Source of the DNA: Flavobacterium phragmitis
GTDB lineage: Bacteria; Bacteroidota; Bacteroidia; Flavobacteriales; Flavobacteriaceae
Length of the DNA: 64,000 bases
Direction: 5' to 3'
NCBI RefSeq assembly: GCF_900112575.1
Contig: NZ_FOMH01000002.1
Span: 310,001-374,000 of the forward strand
Part shown: positions 37,870 through 46,988 of the stretch, piece after piece
Layout of the letters: the number at the start of each line of letters is the position of its first letter
Position numbering within the stretch: position 1 is the first letter of the stretch
Translations under genes and position numbers: made by a program
Notes under the pieces: generated by a model
The model's input: only the letters and a program-made list of their open reading frames with translations
What the model was told of the DNA's origin: nothing
Database searches by the model: none

Positions 37870-40800
37870 ATGCTAAAAAAACTACAATTTCAACTATTCT
37901 TAACCCTTGGGTTTTGGCTTTCGGCAATAGTTTCTGGTATAGCACAGACCTATCCAGTTACCATTAGTACGCAGATTACACAGCCTTCACCGATTTACTT
38001 AAGCAATTATGCCGATGCGTCTACCATAAATAGTCCCATTAAAGTGCAGATTGCTTTAAACGATTTAACCATTTCCAATCGTCAGATTCGATTAAAGTGT
38101 TATTTCCAAGGGCAGTCTATTTCTTTAATGACCAACGATTTTGTAGTTGGAGCGCACGATCTTTTTCTAGAAGGAGGTGTACCGCTTCAGTTAACCAATG
38201 TAGATTTAGCACCTTACTTTCAGTATCAAAACCTTCTTGGAATAAATCCGAACCAATATGCACAGGCACTTCCAGAAGGTATTTATACATTCTCTGTTGA
38301 GGTTTATGACTTTGCAACGAATAAAAAGCTTTCGAAGAAAACCAGTGTAACAACTGTTGTTTTCCAGAACGATCCACCATTTCTGAATCTGCCTTTGAAC
38401 AATGCTTCGATAATGCAGCAGAATATTCAGAACATTATCTTCAGCTGGACTCCAAGACAGATTAACGTGAGTAATGTGGAATATGAGTTTTCATTAGTAG
38501 AAATATGGGACAAATACACGCCTATACAAAATGCATTTGCCTACTCACCTCCTCTATTTACAACCACTACACGATCAACTACGCTGCAATATGGCGTATC
38601 GGAACCGCAATTGATTCCAGGTAAAAGATATGCTTGGAGAGTAAAAGCAAAAGCACTTTTGGGTGCAGAAGAAGTTGGTGTATTTAAAAATAATGGATTC
38701 AGCGAAATTTACTCTTTCGATTACGAAGTATTCTGTACTGCTCCTCTGGCCATAAATGTAGAAGGAATAAGCGAAAACCAGGCAAAAGTAACTTGGTCAG
38801 GAAACCTTGATAATTTTGATTATCAAGTAAACTATCGTGAAAAAAATGCCGATTCAGAATGGTATAAAATTGTTACGCCTAGAGAATCGGTTACCATTAG
38901 TAATTTAAAACCAAACACAACTTACGAATATACTGTTGGTGCTTCTTGTGATGTTGGAAAATATACCCACAGTACAGTTAAAGAATTTCAAACTCTGGTT
39001 AGAGACGAAATTGCTTTTCAAGGCTGTGGTATAAAACCAGATCCTGCCGATTTAGCCAATACTAGTCCGTTAGCAACACTTTTTCCAAACGATGTAATTG
39101 CAGCAGGAGATTTCCCTGTAGTAGTACTGCATGCTACCGGAAGCAACGGAACTTTTTCTGGAGATGGTTATGTAACCTTCCCTTTCCTTGAAAAATTCAG
39201 AAAACTAATTGACGCTGCCGATGCACTCGCCGGAAAAGACGAAAAAGGAGAATCTAAAGGAAGCATTGGCGAAAACACCCGCATCCGAATCACATTTAAC
39301 AATATCGGCTTAAATACCGATTTTAAATTGATTTCTGGGGAGATTATTGCTTCTTATGATGCTGAGTGGAAAGGGATGGTTGATGGTGATCAAATTCTTA
39401 CGGATGTATTTGGAAGCGATGGAAAACCTGTAGAGGGAACATTAGATTATGTTGTGAAATCAGCAACCTTAAATCCTGATGGAACTGTAACCATAAAAGG
39501 AGAAAATGGAGCAGTTACGACACTAGCAAAATCTCCTTATGAGCAAGTCTTTACCGATAAAGAGGGTAAAACAGTGACAATTCCTGCAAATGGAAAAGGA
39601 GAGCCTACTATTTCACAAGGAGCAGAAGGCGGAAAAGCAGTTGCTTCAAATACAAATGGTGTTTCGAGCAGCGGTGAAGTCACTCAAGTATCCTCGAAAG
39701 ACGCAGTAATTAAATTCTCCAACAGCCTTACCGAGACTGTTAGTAATAAGTATGCCTATGACAAGATGCCGGCAAATGGAGCGCCAAAAATCTTACAGAC
39801 TTACGAAACCATTCCGATGGCAGCAGGAGGCAATTATAATGTTGATTATAAAGCTGTATCTGATTTATTCAGCAAACATCAAGAAGTTGTTTATGCTGAA
39901 GCTACTTTTAAAAATGGCAAATCCCAAAAGGATATTATTTTTAAAACCAGTGCAGGAGAAAAAGTCGATTTTGAATGGAAAAATGAGACACAAGCTGAAA
40001 TAAAACTGACCAAAAAATTTGAATTCGGTAAATACAGCATTATTGCGACAGTAAAAGGCAAAGAAGAAAAAAATCCGCAGGATTCTACTAAAACAATCCA
40101 AGGTAAATCTGAAATTGCAGGTAAAATAAACGTTTGGGATCTAACTAAGAAAACCCCAATTAGCGTAACATTATTGGGAATCAACGGAGTAAAAACTCCT
40201 GATAACACTGAAGCTGAAAAGTTCCTTAATGAGGTTTACAATAAAGCTGGTATTAGTTTTACTGTAACGTCTCAAAATGTACAAATTAGCGATTTACCAT
40301 CTGAAATTGAATGTGGAGACAGTGATCTTTTTAACTTTTATACAGATGGTCAGATCGATATCATAACTCAAATTGAAGACAATAACGACTTCAAATATAA
40401 TGAGAAAACGTATTATGTTCTCTACACCGGAAAACCTGGTTCGGAAGCATATGACGGTTTCATGCCACTTGGCGGTCAATATGCTTTTGTATTTAACAGT
40501 GGTGATTTAAAAACTGCTGCACACGAATTAGGTCATGGTATTTTTGGTTTAAAACACCCATTTTCAACAAATGCCGAATCTGACAAAACCAATCTCTTAA
40601 TGGATTATGGGAATGGTACTGTCCTATCTCATAACGATTGGGATATTATTCATAGTGGAGGATGGAAATTCTATGGTTTCCAGAAGAGTTCTGCTGGGGC
40701 TTTAGCTGGAGGATATGGAATTTCCCCAAATTTTGAGTTTGTAAAAACTAAATTAACTAGTGTATATTCAGGAGATTATATTGCTGAAGATGGTTTTACA

Positions 40801-43362
40801 TCTGGATTTAGTGATCTATTTAATGGAGAAATAGTAAATTATGTTTGGGACGATAAAGAACAAAAATATGTTTATATCCATACTGTTAATGGCGTTGAAA
40901 AGAGAGAAATTCACGCAGTTACAAAAACTGTAACTGGTAATCCATGGATTTGGTTATTTGCAAATAATAAAGGCGAATGTAACGTAGATAAAAAATATAT
41001 CCGAACTAAATACGATTATATAAAATCCTTCATGAGTTCCGGAAATATATCAGGTTTACAACAATATATAAAAACGATAGTTGAGGACAAATCTAAAAAA
41101 GAAGGATTAAAAGACTCCAGAACTCAAGTTTGGGGAATCCTAGATTGTAGTTCTGACAATGGTGTTAAAGGAGGAACTGGTAATGGAGAGTATACCAATT
41201 ATGTAGTTAATTTAGGTAGAAATGCTAATAAAAAATATACTGAAGATAAAACAGACGTTAATACAAAGGAAGCACATCTTTTCGATTTTGCTACAGTAAT
41301 TTCAGATACAGAAAAGCAAAAAATATTAAGTCAATTAGTTGGAATTAAGGAAAATACCAAAACTTTATGTAAAATATACTTAGTTGATTCTAAGACTCCT
41401 GAAGCTAAAAAAACTGAAATAAACAATTACTTATCTTCTCTAAAAGGAAAAGAAATTGGTTTATTAATTGATTTCACAAATGCCTCAGATCCTTCGATAA
41501 AAACTTTCTTAGGAGATGGTATAGAAGGAAAAGGAACACCTGAGATGAATAAATATCTTAAGGCCTTAATTGATATATTACCAAAATTTGAGGGAACTTA
41601 TACTCCTTTTAATCCATTAACTGCAATGTTAGATGGTTTAGCAGGCATTATTGGAGAAGCGAAAATTCCTATTCGTTTTTATAATCCTGATGATAAGGAT
41701 TACAATCCTATTCCTGCTCAAGTTTATTCATACATAACATTTAGTGTTGTTAAGGATAAAATGAATAATTTCATCACAAACAATGATAAGGACGTAGTTA
41801 AGTACTCTGAAAGCCGTTGTGGTTTTGCGTTTACATGCGGTATCTGGAATGGTTTAGTTGGTGCTGTGGGAGGAATTCCTGAGGGAGCATCAATGGTCAT
41901 CAAATTAATTACAAACGAAGATAATCAAGCTGTCAAATTATGGGATGGTTTAACTAAACTTAGCTGGTCAACAATTGGAGATCTTGCTGGAGAGCAATGG
42001 GATAAATATTCTGCAAATGCATGTATGGCATCTTATGCGACAGGAGAAGTAGGATTTGTTGTAATCTCTTGTTTTTATGGAGCTGGTGAAGCAAAAGGTT
42101 TAGCTACATTTTTCCAAACCCTAGATCGATTAGATGCTATTGGAGCAATTATGGGTAAATTTGCAAAAATTAGCAGTCCATTTATAAAAGCTGGGGTTGA
42201 TAAATTTGGTAAGTTTGTAATTACGCCTTTAGCCAAGTTAGAACCAGGTATTAGTAAAAAAGTACGTGAAGCATTAGCTGCTAATTTTAACAAGCTTCTT
42301 AAAAGTTCTGACCAGTTATCTTTAAGTTTACACGCAACAGATAATGGAAAATTTATAGTTGATGGAGTTGAACATAGTCCAGAAGAATTAGGTGATTTAT
42401 TAAGCAAAAAATTAAGTAAAAAGAAAGAAATAATATTACTTTCATGTAATGACTTAGGCAGTGCTAAAGCTCTTTCAGAAGCCACAGGTAAGGTTGTTTA
42501 CACCACAGACGGAGCAATCACTGCTTATGAAAAAGGTATAAGACGTGCGGAAGGGACTAAATGGTATAGAGTTGAACCAAATGGTACAGCAACAAAAGTA
42601 GATACTCCTCCTGTTAACGAATGTCCAACATGTGATGGTCCAGATGGTGTTGAGATGGGTAAATCTTTCTCAGGCAATCTTGACAAAGAAGTACTAGAAG
42701 AGCTTGATAAAGTTTTAGGGGCTAAAAAACTCGCAGAACTACTTGAAATTACAAAACAATTACCAAGTACCTGGTCAATTAAAAAACTTGATGGTAAGCT
42801 TATTTTAGTCGATAATAAAGGGAAAAGATGGGCTGAAATTTTAGACAACGAAATTCATGCAATATCTGGAGACAAAGGACAAGGTTGGAATAAATTTCTA
42901 AATGTAGCTCCTCCTTTAATGAAGAAATTCAAATATGTTGTAGATAATGCAAAATATGTTTTTGAAACAGATGAATTGGGCAGAGTTAACAAAGCCATTA
43001 TGGATGATCTTGATTTTGCTTCAAAAGCTAGAAATGAAGGATTTCAGCAAAAAACAAAAAATGTTAAAGATGGATTTTCTAATGATGATGGCGGTCACAT
43101 ATTTAGAAATGAATGGGGAGGCCCAAGTGAGCAAATAAATTATTTTTCTCAAAATGCAGTGGAAAATAGAGCTGGTGGACAATGGTATAACATGGAGAAA
43201 GCAGTATCTGATTTTAAAAGGGCAAATCCAAATGTTAAAATAAAAGCAGAAATGAAATTTAATTTTGATGGAAATAGTCAAAGACCAACATCAGTTGATG
43301 TTAAAATTTATAAAGATGGTAATTTAGACACTGAATTATCAACAAGATATAGAAACCCATAA
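37870..43362 (+). CDS. Polymorphic toxin: exported FN3/metallopeptidase protein with C-terminal nuclease
   Basis: The 1830-residue protein has a signal peptide near MLKKLQFQLFLTLGFWLSAI. Residues about 27-270 hold a Bacteroidetes domain (PEGIYTFSVEVYDFATNKKL, NIIFSWTPRQ, PGKRYAWRVKAKA) I associate with the TANFOR region of polymorphic toxins. An FN3 domain follows (about 287-376). A zincin motif HELGHGIFGLKH has His885, Glu886, His889 and His896, followed by NLLMDYGNG. Residues about 1480-1530 resemble a clan CD peptidase, with LSLHA (His1488) and ILLSC (Cys1526). The C-terminus (about 1680-1830) matches DNA/RNA non-specific endonucleases of toxins: DDGGHIFRNEWGG (His1743), INYFSQNAVEN. The immunity candidate starts 12 nt later. 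There is no CTD, so the export route past the periplasm is open. Confidence 0.8.
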   Translation: MLKKLQFQLFLTLGFWLSAIVSGIAQTYPVTISTQITQPSPIYLSNYADASTINSPIKVQIALNDLTISNRQIRLKCYFQGQSISLMTNDFVVGAHDLFLEGGVPLQLTNVDLAPYFQYQNLLGINPNQYAQALPEGIYTFSVEVYDFATNKKLSKKTSVTTVVFQNDPPFLNLPLNNASIMQQNIQNIIFSWTPRQINVSNVEYEFSLVEIWDKYTPIQNAFAYSPPLFTTTTRSTTLQYGVSEPQLIPGKRYAWRVKAKALLGAEEVGVFKNNGFSEIYSFDYEVFCTAPLAINVEGISENQAKVTWSGNLDNFDYQVNYREKNADSEWYKIVTPRESVTISNLKPNTTYEYTVGASCDVGKYTHSTVKEFQTLVRDEIAFQGCGIKPDPADLANTSPLATLFPNDVIAAGDFPVVVLHATGSNGTFSGDGYVTFPFLEKFRKLIDAADALAGKDEKGESKGSIGENTRIRITFNNIGLNTDFKLISGEIIASYDAEWKGMVDGDQILTDVFGSDGKPVEGTLDYVVKSATLNPDGTVTIKGENGAVTTLAKSPYEQVFTDKEGKTVTIPANGKGEPTISQGAEGGKAVASNTNGVSSSGEVTQVSSKDAVIKFSNSLTETVSNKYAYDKMPANGAPKILQTYETIPMAAGGNYNVDYKAVSDLFSKHQEVVYAEATFKNGKSQKDIIFKTSAGEKVDFEWKNETQAEIKLTKKFEFGKYSIIATVKGKEEKNPQDSTKTIQGKSEIAGKINVWDLTKKTPISVTLLGINGVKTPDNTEAEKFLNEVYNKAGISFTVTSQNVQISDLPSEIECGDSDLFNFYTDGQIDIITQIEDNNDFKYNEKTYYVLYTGKPGSEAYDGFMPLGGQYAFVFNSGDLKTAAHELGHGIFGLKHPFSTNAESDKTNLLMDYGNGTVLSHNDWDIIHSGGWKFYGFQKSSAGALAGGYGISPNFEFVKTKLTSVYSGDYIAEDGFTSGFSDLFNGEIVNYVWDDKEQKYVYIHTVNGVEKREIHAVTKTVTGNPWIWLFANNKGECNVDKKYIRTKYDYIKSFMSSGNISGLQQYIKTIVEDKSKKEGLKDSRTQVWGILDCSSDNGVKGGTGNGEYTNYVVNLGRNANKKYTEDKTDVNTKEAHLFDFATVISDTEKQKILSQLVGIKENTKTLCKIYLVDSKTPEAKKTEINNYLSSLKGKEIGLLIDFTNASDPSIKTFLGDGIEGKGTPEMNKYLKALIDILPKFEGTYTPFNPLTAMLDGLAGIIGEAKIPIRFYNPDDKDYNPIPAQVYSYITFSVVKDKMNNFITNNDKDVVKYSESRCGFAFTCGIWNGLVGAVGGIPEGASMVIKLITNEDNQAVKLWDGLTKLSWSTIGDLAGEQWDKYSANACMASYATGEVGFVVISCFYGAGEAKGLATFFQTLDRLDAIGAIMGKFAKISSPFIKAGVDKFGKFVITPLAKLEPGISKKVREALAANFNKLLKSSDQLSLSLHATDNGKFIVDGVEHSPEELGDLLSKKLSKKKEIILLSCNDLGSAKALSEATGKVVYTTDGAITAYEKGIRRAEGTKWYRVEPNGTATKVDTPPVNECPTCDGPDGVEMGKSFSGNLDKEVLEELDKVLGAKKLAELLEITKQLPSTWSIKKLDGKLILVDNKGKRWAEILDNEIHAISGDKGQGWNKFLNVAPPLMKKFKYVVDNAKYVFETDELGRVNKAIMDDLDFASKARNEGFQQKTKNVKDGFSNDDGGHIFRNEWGGPSEQINYFSQNAVENRAGGQWYNMEKAVSDFKRANPNVKIKAEMKFNFDGNSQRPTSVDVKIYKDGNLDTELSTRYRNP

Positions 43363-43373
43363 AATACTTAGGC

Positions 43374-44084
43374 GTGATAACAAATTATAATGAAATAATA
43401 GAACAATTAAAAGGTAAAAATTGGCAAAAAATCAATATCATATTTAATATTGATAAAGGGTCTATCAGGTATGGTAAAATTGAATACATTGATGAGAATG
43501 ATTTAACAAATTCTTTTTGGATATCATTTGATGAAATTGATGATTTAATTAATTCAATATTTAATAAATATGACAGTAATATAGATAACCTTAACACTAG
43601 ATTTAATAAATATCAGATTGAAATTTATCCTGATGGTGAAGTTACAGAGAAAGAATGGTGGGATTCTGAAAAAGAAAAAAAAGATTTACTAGATAGTGCA
43701 GATGTTTTCTATCAATGGGTAAATGAACGTATGATGTCTATGATATTTGAATATGAAAAAGATAATGATCTTGTACCAACTGAATATGACTCAGATGGTG
43801 ATTTGGAATATTTAAGTTCGTGGGACAGTGGTGTATTTATGTTTCATATTGATAAAAATAATAATTTAGAGTACAAGGTAGTTCTCACAAAAGATGGTAA
43901 AGAAAGGACACTTGATCTTCCTTTGAAAGATTATTTTGTAGAAGGAATATTAGATCACTATAAAGTAACTAATAATGAACTCTCTGATGATTGGAAGCCT
44001 TGGAATACAATGATATTAAAATCTCTTCACTATGATATTCCTTATGATAAGAGAGATGAGTTTGTCAGTTACATTTTTGAATAG
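43374..44084 (+). CDS. Probable immunity protein of the nuclease toxin
   Basis: The 236-residue protein lies 11 nt after the toxin stop and starts with GTG. It is acidic, rich in Asp/Glu/Trp, has no signal peptide, and should stay in the cytosol, where it could block the nuclease toxin. The first half (NWQKINIIFNIDKGS; WWDSEKEKKDLLDSADVFYQ) loosely recalls YezG/DUF600 immunity proteins, which pair with Endonuclea_NS_2 toxins; this is not a firm match. The gene is visibly more AT-rich than upstream genes, fitting a cassette acquired together with the toxin tail. Confidence 0.65.
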   Translation: MITNYNEIIEQLKGKNWQKINIIFNIDKGSIRYGKIEYIDENDLTNSFWISFDEIDDLINSIFNKYDSNIDNLNTRFNKYQIEIYPDGEVTEKEWWDSEKEKKDLLDSADVFYQWVNERMMSMIFEYEKDNDLVPTEYDSDGDLEYLSSWDSGVFMFHIDKNNNLEYKVVLTKDGKERTLDLPLKDYFVEGILDHYKVTNNELSDDWKPWNTMILKSLHYDIPYDKRDEFVSYIFE

Positions 44085-44105
44085 TTCTTTTAATCCCAAT
44101 ATTTT

Positions 44106-44183
44106 ATGCAAACCTCAAAAATCACAAGATACGCCATAATAGCACTAGTAGTTCTATTCGTAGTAATTAGCGTATTAAGCTAG
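44106..44183 (+). pseudogene. 25-codon signal-peptide-only ORF, paralog of the lipoprotein at 45429
   Basis: The ORF reads MQTSKITRYAIIALVVLFVV then ISVLS and stops. It aligns residue for residue with the first 25 residues of the lipoprotein at 45429 (MQTSKITRIAVIVLVLLFLV then LSVIS). The stop codon replaces the lipobox Cys26. A terminator follows at once and a LamG gene converges, exactly as at 45429. It is either a decayed copy or a tiny membrane peptide in its own right. Confidence 0.6.
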
Positions 44184-44187
44184 AAAC

Positions 44188-44219
44188 AAAAAGCCTTCTG
44201 AAATTTCAGAAGGCTTTTT
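44188..44219. terminator. Bidirectional terminator after the 25-codon ORF
   Basis: AAAAAGCCTTCTGAAA and TTTCAGAAGGCTTTTT arms; serves the converging LamG gene as well. Confidence 0.85.
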
Positions 44220-44239
44220 GCTTATATAAAATTCAAAAA

Positions 44240-45145
44240 TTATTTTTGAGGAGTTCCATTCGTCACTTTAATCAAATAAGTTCCTTCTGGCAAGTCAGTG
44301 ATATTTGAAGCATCAGTTCCTATTAGTTTTTTACCTTGCGAGAAAACCTCAATATTTTTTCCACCTTTATTAGCTTCATTTGAAGAAGCTGTAACAGGTG
44401 CTGCTGGAGCTGGAGCCGAAGTTTTTGCAGGAGCCGTAACTGTCTTTTTTATTGGAGATGCTACTTGCGGTTGTGGTGTCGAAACAGCTGGTTTAGAACT
44501 ATTATAAGCTTCTCTCACCTGTTCATCTGTCATTGCAACAGTATATAACCTTAAATCATCAATATCGGCACTAATACTTGTTGCCGTATTCAGTTTTCCG
44601 ATATTTAAAATATATCCTTTTGCCGAACGTTGAATACCCTCTACAGATTTTAGCAGTTCTCCATTACGATATATTTTTGATACATTTCCATCGTAGGTAA
44701 CACTATAAAAATACCAAGTCTCTTTTATAAGCGGTACCGAAACAACAACATTGTTTGTATCACCCCAACCCACCAAACTTAAATCGGAATTACCAGAAAC
44801 TGCTGGTTGTTGTATGAGTCCAAAATACTGTCCGTTTACTGCTGTTCCATAACCCAAAATATAATTGGCCGCAGTAACAGCATTAAATTTTACCCAAACA
44901 GAAAAAGTCTTTGGTTTATTATCCTGCGGAAGATCGCCAACTACTGCTTGATACGCTTTATTCGTTAGGCGTAAAGCACTTTTAGGAGTTCCCATTCTGT
45001 CATTTACAAAAACAGGAGTTCCTAAAAATGAAATGGTGTTATCAGCACTATTCATATTCCCATTAAAAGTAAATTCCTGCACCGGATTTTGTGCATTCGT
45101 ATTCAAAAAACTTACAAACATCAAAGAGAGTAATAATTTTTTCAT
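44240..45145 (-). CDS. Exported LamG-domain protein with short sorting-type C-terminus (copy A)
   Basis: The 301-residue protein has signal peptide MKKLLLSLMFVSFLNTNAQ. Residues about 20-215 form a concanavalin/LamG fold (LPQDNKPKTFSVWVKFNAV, IRNGELLKS, ADIDDLRLYTVAMTDEQVRE). A Pro/Ala/Thr-rich linker (about 220-255) is followed by NIEVFSQGKKLIGTDASNIT and DLPEGTYLIKVTN, which resembles a short T9SS sorting domain. It is a paralog of the gene at 45745, probably a secreted carbohydrate-binding protein. A 283-bp AT-rich gap lies upstream with no clear TAnnTTTG on this strand. Confidence 0.8.
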   Translation of the reverse strand: MKKLLLSLMFVSFLNTNAQNPVQEFTFNGNMNSADNTISFLGTPVFVNDRMGTPKSALRLTNKAYQAVVGDLPQDNKPKTFSVWVKFNAVTAANYILGYGTAVNGQYFGLIQQPAVSGNSDLSLVGWGDTNNVVVSVPLIKETWYFYSVTYDGNVSKIYRNGELLKSVEGIQRSAKGYILNIGKLNTATSISADIDDLRLYTVAMTDEQVREAYNSSKPAVSTPQPQVASPIKKTVTAPAKTSAPAPAAPVTASSNEANKGGKNIEVFSQGKKLIGTDASNITDLPEGTYLIKVTNGTPQK

Positions 45146-45387
45146 ATATAAAAAGATATTAAAAGTATATTTTTCAACGTATTTGAATGAAAATCTTCTT
45201 TTTTCAAAGAATTTAAACTACAATACTTCAGCTCATTAAAACCCTAATTGAATTTTTACAAATTTTGTTAAAACTATAATTTTAATTCAGCATTACCAAG
45301 AAATTCCTACATATAAATACATAATTCTCACAAATTTTAAAAATCAGACTTTTTGGACTGTTATTTCATTAATTCTACTTTAAAATA

Positions 45388-45395
45388 TATATTTG
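45388..45395 (+). promoter_or_regulatory. -7 box of the small lipoprotein gene
   Basis: TATATTTG matches TAnnTTTG, ending 33 nt before the ATG at 45429. No well-spaced -33 TTG. Confidence 0.45.
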
Positions 45396-45428
45396 CTGTG
45401 AAGAGAATTAACAATCAATTACCCCAAA

Positions 45429-45632
45429 ATGCAGACATCAAAAATCACTAGAATCGCAGTTATCGTTTTAGTACTTTTATTTTTAGTATTAAGCGTTATC
45501 AGTTGCAGCACGCACACGCATACTGCAGCACCAGCACCCAGAGAAAAAAAAATACCGCCAGGACAAGCTAAAAAAGCTTCAGGAAGCAAAAGTGCCAAAG
45601 CATATGCTCCAGGCCAGCAGAAAAAAAGATAA
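45429..45632 (+). CDS. Small basic lipoprotein
   Basis: The 67-residue protein starts MQTSKITRIAVIVLVLLFLV and has a lipobox LSVISC with Cys26. The mature part is rich in Lys, Pro and Ala, with the motif PPGQAKKASGSKSAKAYAPG, which recurs in small Bacteroidetes proteins sometimes labelled quinol oxidase subunit 4. I have no evidence for that function. A near-identical signal region is found in the truncated ORF at 44106. A terminator follows, shared with the converging LamG gene. Confidence 0.75.
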   Translation: MQTSKITRIAVIVLVLLFLVLSVISCSTHTHTAAPAPREKKIPPGQAKKASGSKSAKAYAPGQQKKR

Positions 45633-45637
45633 TTCAA

Positions 45638-45671
45638 TAAAAAACCTTCTGAGCTCCAGAAGGTTTTTTTT
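45638..45671. terminator. Bidirectional terminator after the small lipoprotein
   Basis: AAAAAACCTTCTG and CAGAAGGTTTTTT arms around AGCTC, between converging genes; similar to the terminator at 44188. Confidence 0.85.
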
Positions 45672-45744
45672 ATTACTATTTCAAAAAATTACATTGCTTT
45701 CGCAACATTCAAACTAACTAAAATTAAAAACTAAGTAAAAGCTG

Positions 45745-46662
45745 TTATTTTGAAGTAATCTTTTTGGCTGGAGAACTAGTAATTTTTAGCAAATAAGTTC
45801 CCTCTGGCAGATCATTAATATTCATTGCATTACTTCCTTCTATTTTTTGACCTTGCGAGTAGACTTCAATATTTTTTGCAGTACCACTAACATCAGTTGT
45901 AGTTATTATTTTGCCACTTGCTGGTTTAGCCGCCGTTTTTCCGTTTGCAGTAACCGTTTTAGAAGTCTTTAATTCCATTGTTGGCGTACTTGCAACAGCT
46001 ACGACAGGTTTTCCGCTTTCATAAAGATCTTTTACCTGTTCTGGAGTTAAAGCTACATTGTAGATTTTTAAATCGTCTATATCCGCATTAATACCAATAG
46101 TAGTATTAATTTCGCCTAATCTAAAAATAGTACCGTTTGTGGCTCTTGTCATGCCTTCAAGATATTTCAACAGCTTTCCGTCACGATAGATTCTAGAAGT
46201 TGCTCCTTCATAAGTAATCGTATAATTATACCAAACATATTTTTCTAAAGGAGTAGAAACGATCACATCATTTGAAGCACCCCAAGCAGCCAAACTCAAA
46301 TCGGAGTTAGAAGAAGATGTTCCTTGCTGCAATAAACCGCAGTATTGCGCATTATAAGCATTTCCGTATCCCCAAATATAATTTGCACTTGAAATATCAT
46401 TGAATTTAACCCAGATACTAACTGTTCGAGCACTCTTACCTTGTGGCAGATTGTCTATAACTGCTTCTAGCGCTTTATTATTTAATCTTTGGGCACCTCT
46501 GGCTTCCCCTGCCCTGTCGGCAACGAAATTATCGATTCCCATAAACGAAGTGGTGTTAGCGGTATTATTTAAAGTACCATTAAAGTTAAATTCCTGAATC
46601 GGTGTTTGAGCAGTAACATTCAAATAACTTACAAACAAAACTGTGAGTAGTAATTTTTTCAT
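45745..46662 (-). CDS. Exported LamG-domain protein with short sorting-type C-terminus (copy B)
   Basis: The 305-residue protein has signal peptide MKKLLLTVLFVSYLNVTAQ. The LamG fold is recognised by LPQGKSARTVSIWVKFNDIS, YRDGKLLKYLEG and ADIDDLKIYNVALTPEQVKD. The linker contains Thr/Lys-rich sequence, and the C-terminus is NIEVYSQGQKIEGSNAMNIN followed by DLPEGTYLLKITS, sorting-domain-like. It is clearly a paralog of copy A, sharing layout with a small ORF and terminator. Upstream lies a 326-bp AT-rich gap. Confidence 0.8.
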   Translation of the reverse strand: MKKLLLTVLFVSYLNVTAQTPIQEFNFNGTLNNTANTTSFMGIDNFVADRAGEARGAQRLNNKALEAVIDNLPQGKSARTVSIWVKFNDISSANYIWGYGNAYNAQYCGLLQQGTSSSNSDLSLAAWGASNDVIVSTPLEKYVWYNYTITYEGATSRIYRDGKLLKYLEGMTRATNGTIFRLGEINTTIGINADIDDLKIYNVALTPEQVKDLYESGKPVVAVASTPTMELKTSKTVTANGKTAAKPASGKIITTTDVSGTAKNIEVYSQGQKIEGSNAMNINDLPEGTYLLKITSSPAKKITSK

Positions 46663-46933
46663 AATAATAGATTTTAGGGATTAAACAACTAAGGTTATTT
46701 TAACACTGCTAAACTAGATTATTATGAATTGGAGCGGAAATATTTCCGACAACCTACAGAAATACTCGTTAAAATAAACAATTTCGAGCATTTTATATCG
46801 TCAAAATACATTTTTACACTTTTAACGATATTACTAAAATACAAGTCAAAATTTAATCAACTTACTAATTTCTTACGCATAAATACGCTCTTTTAACAAA
46901 ATACCTAATATCTCATTTTAAATTTAGACCATA

Positions 46934-46968
46934 AAAAAACTCCATTCGTAAATACGGATGGAGTTTGA
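46934..46968. terminator. Terminator after the cysteine synthase-family gene
   Basis: AAACTCCAT and ATGGAGTTT arms flanked by A and T runs, 3' of the minus-strand gene ending at 46989. The remainder of the 46663-46988 gap is AT-rich with no gene seen. Confidence 0.7.
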
Positions 46969-46988
46969 TATTTAAAAAAGTAACTTAA

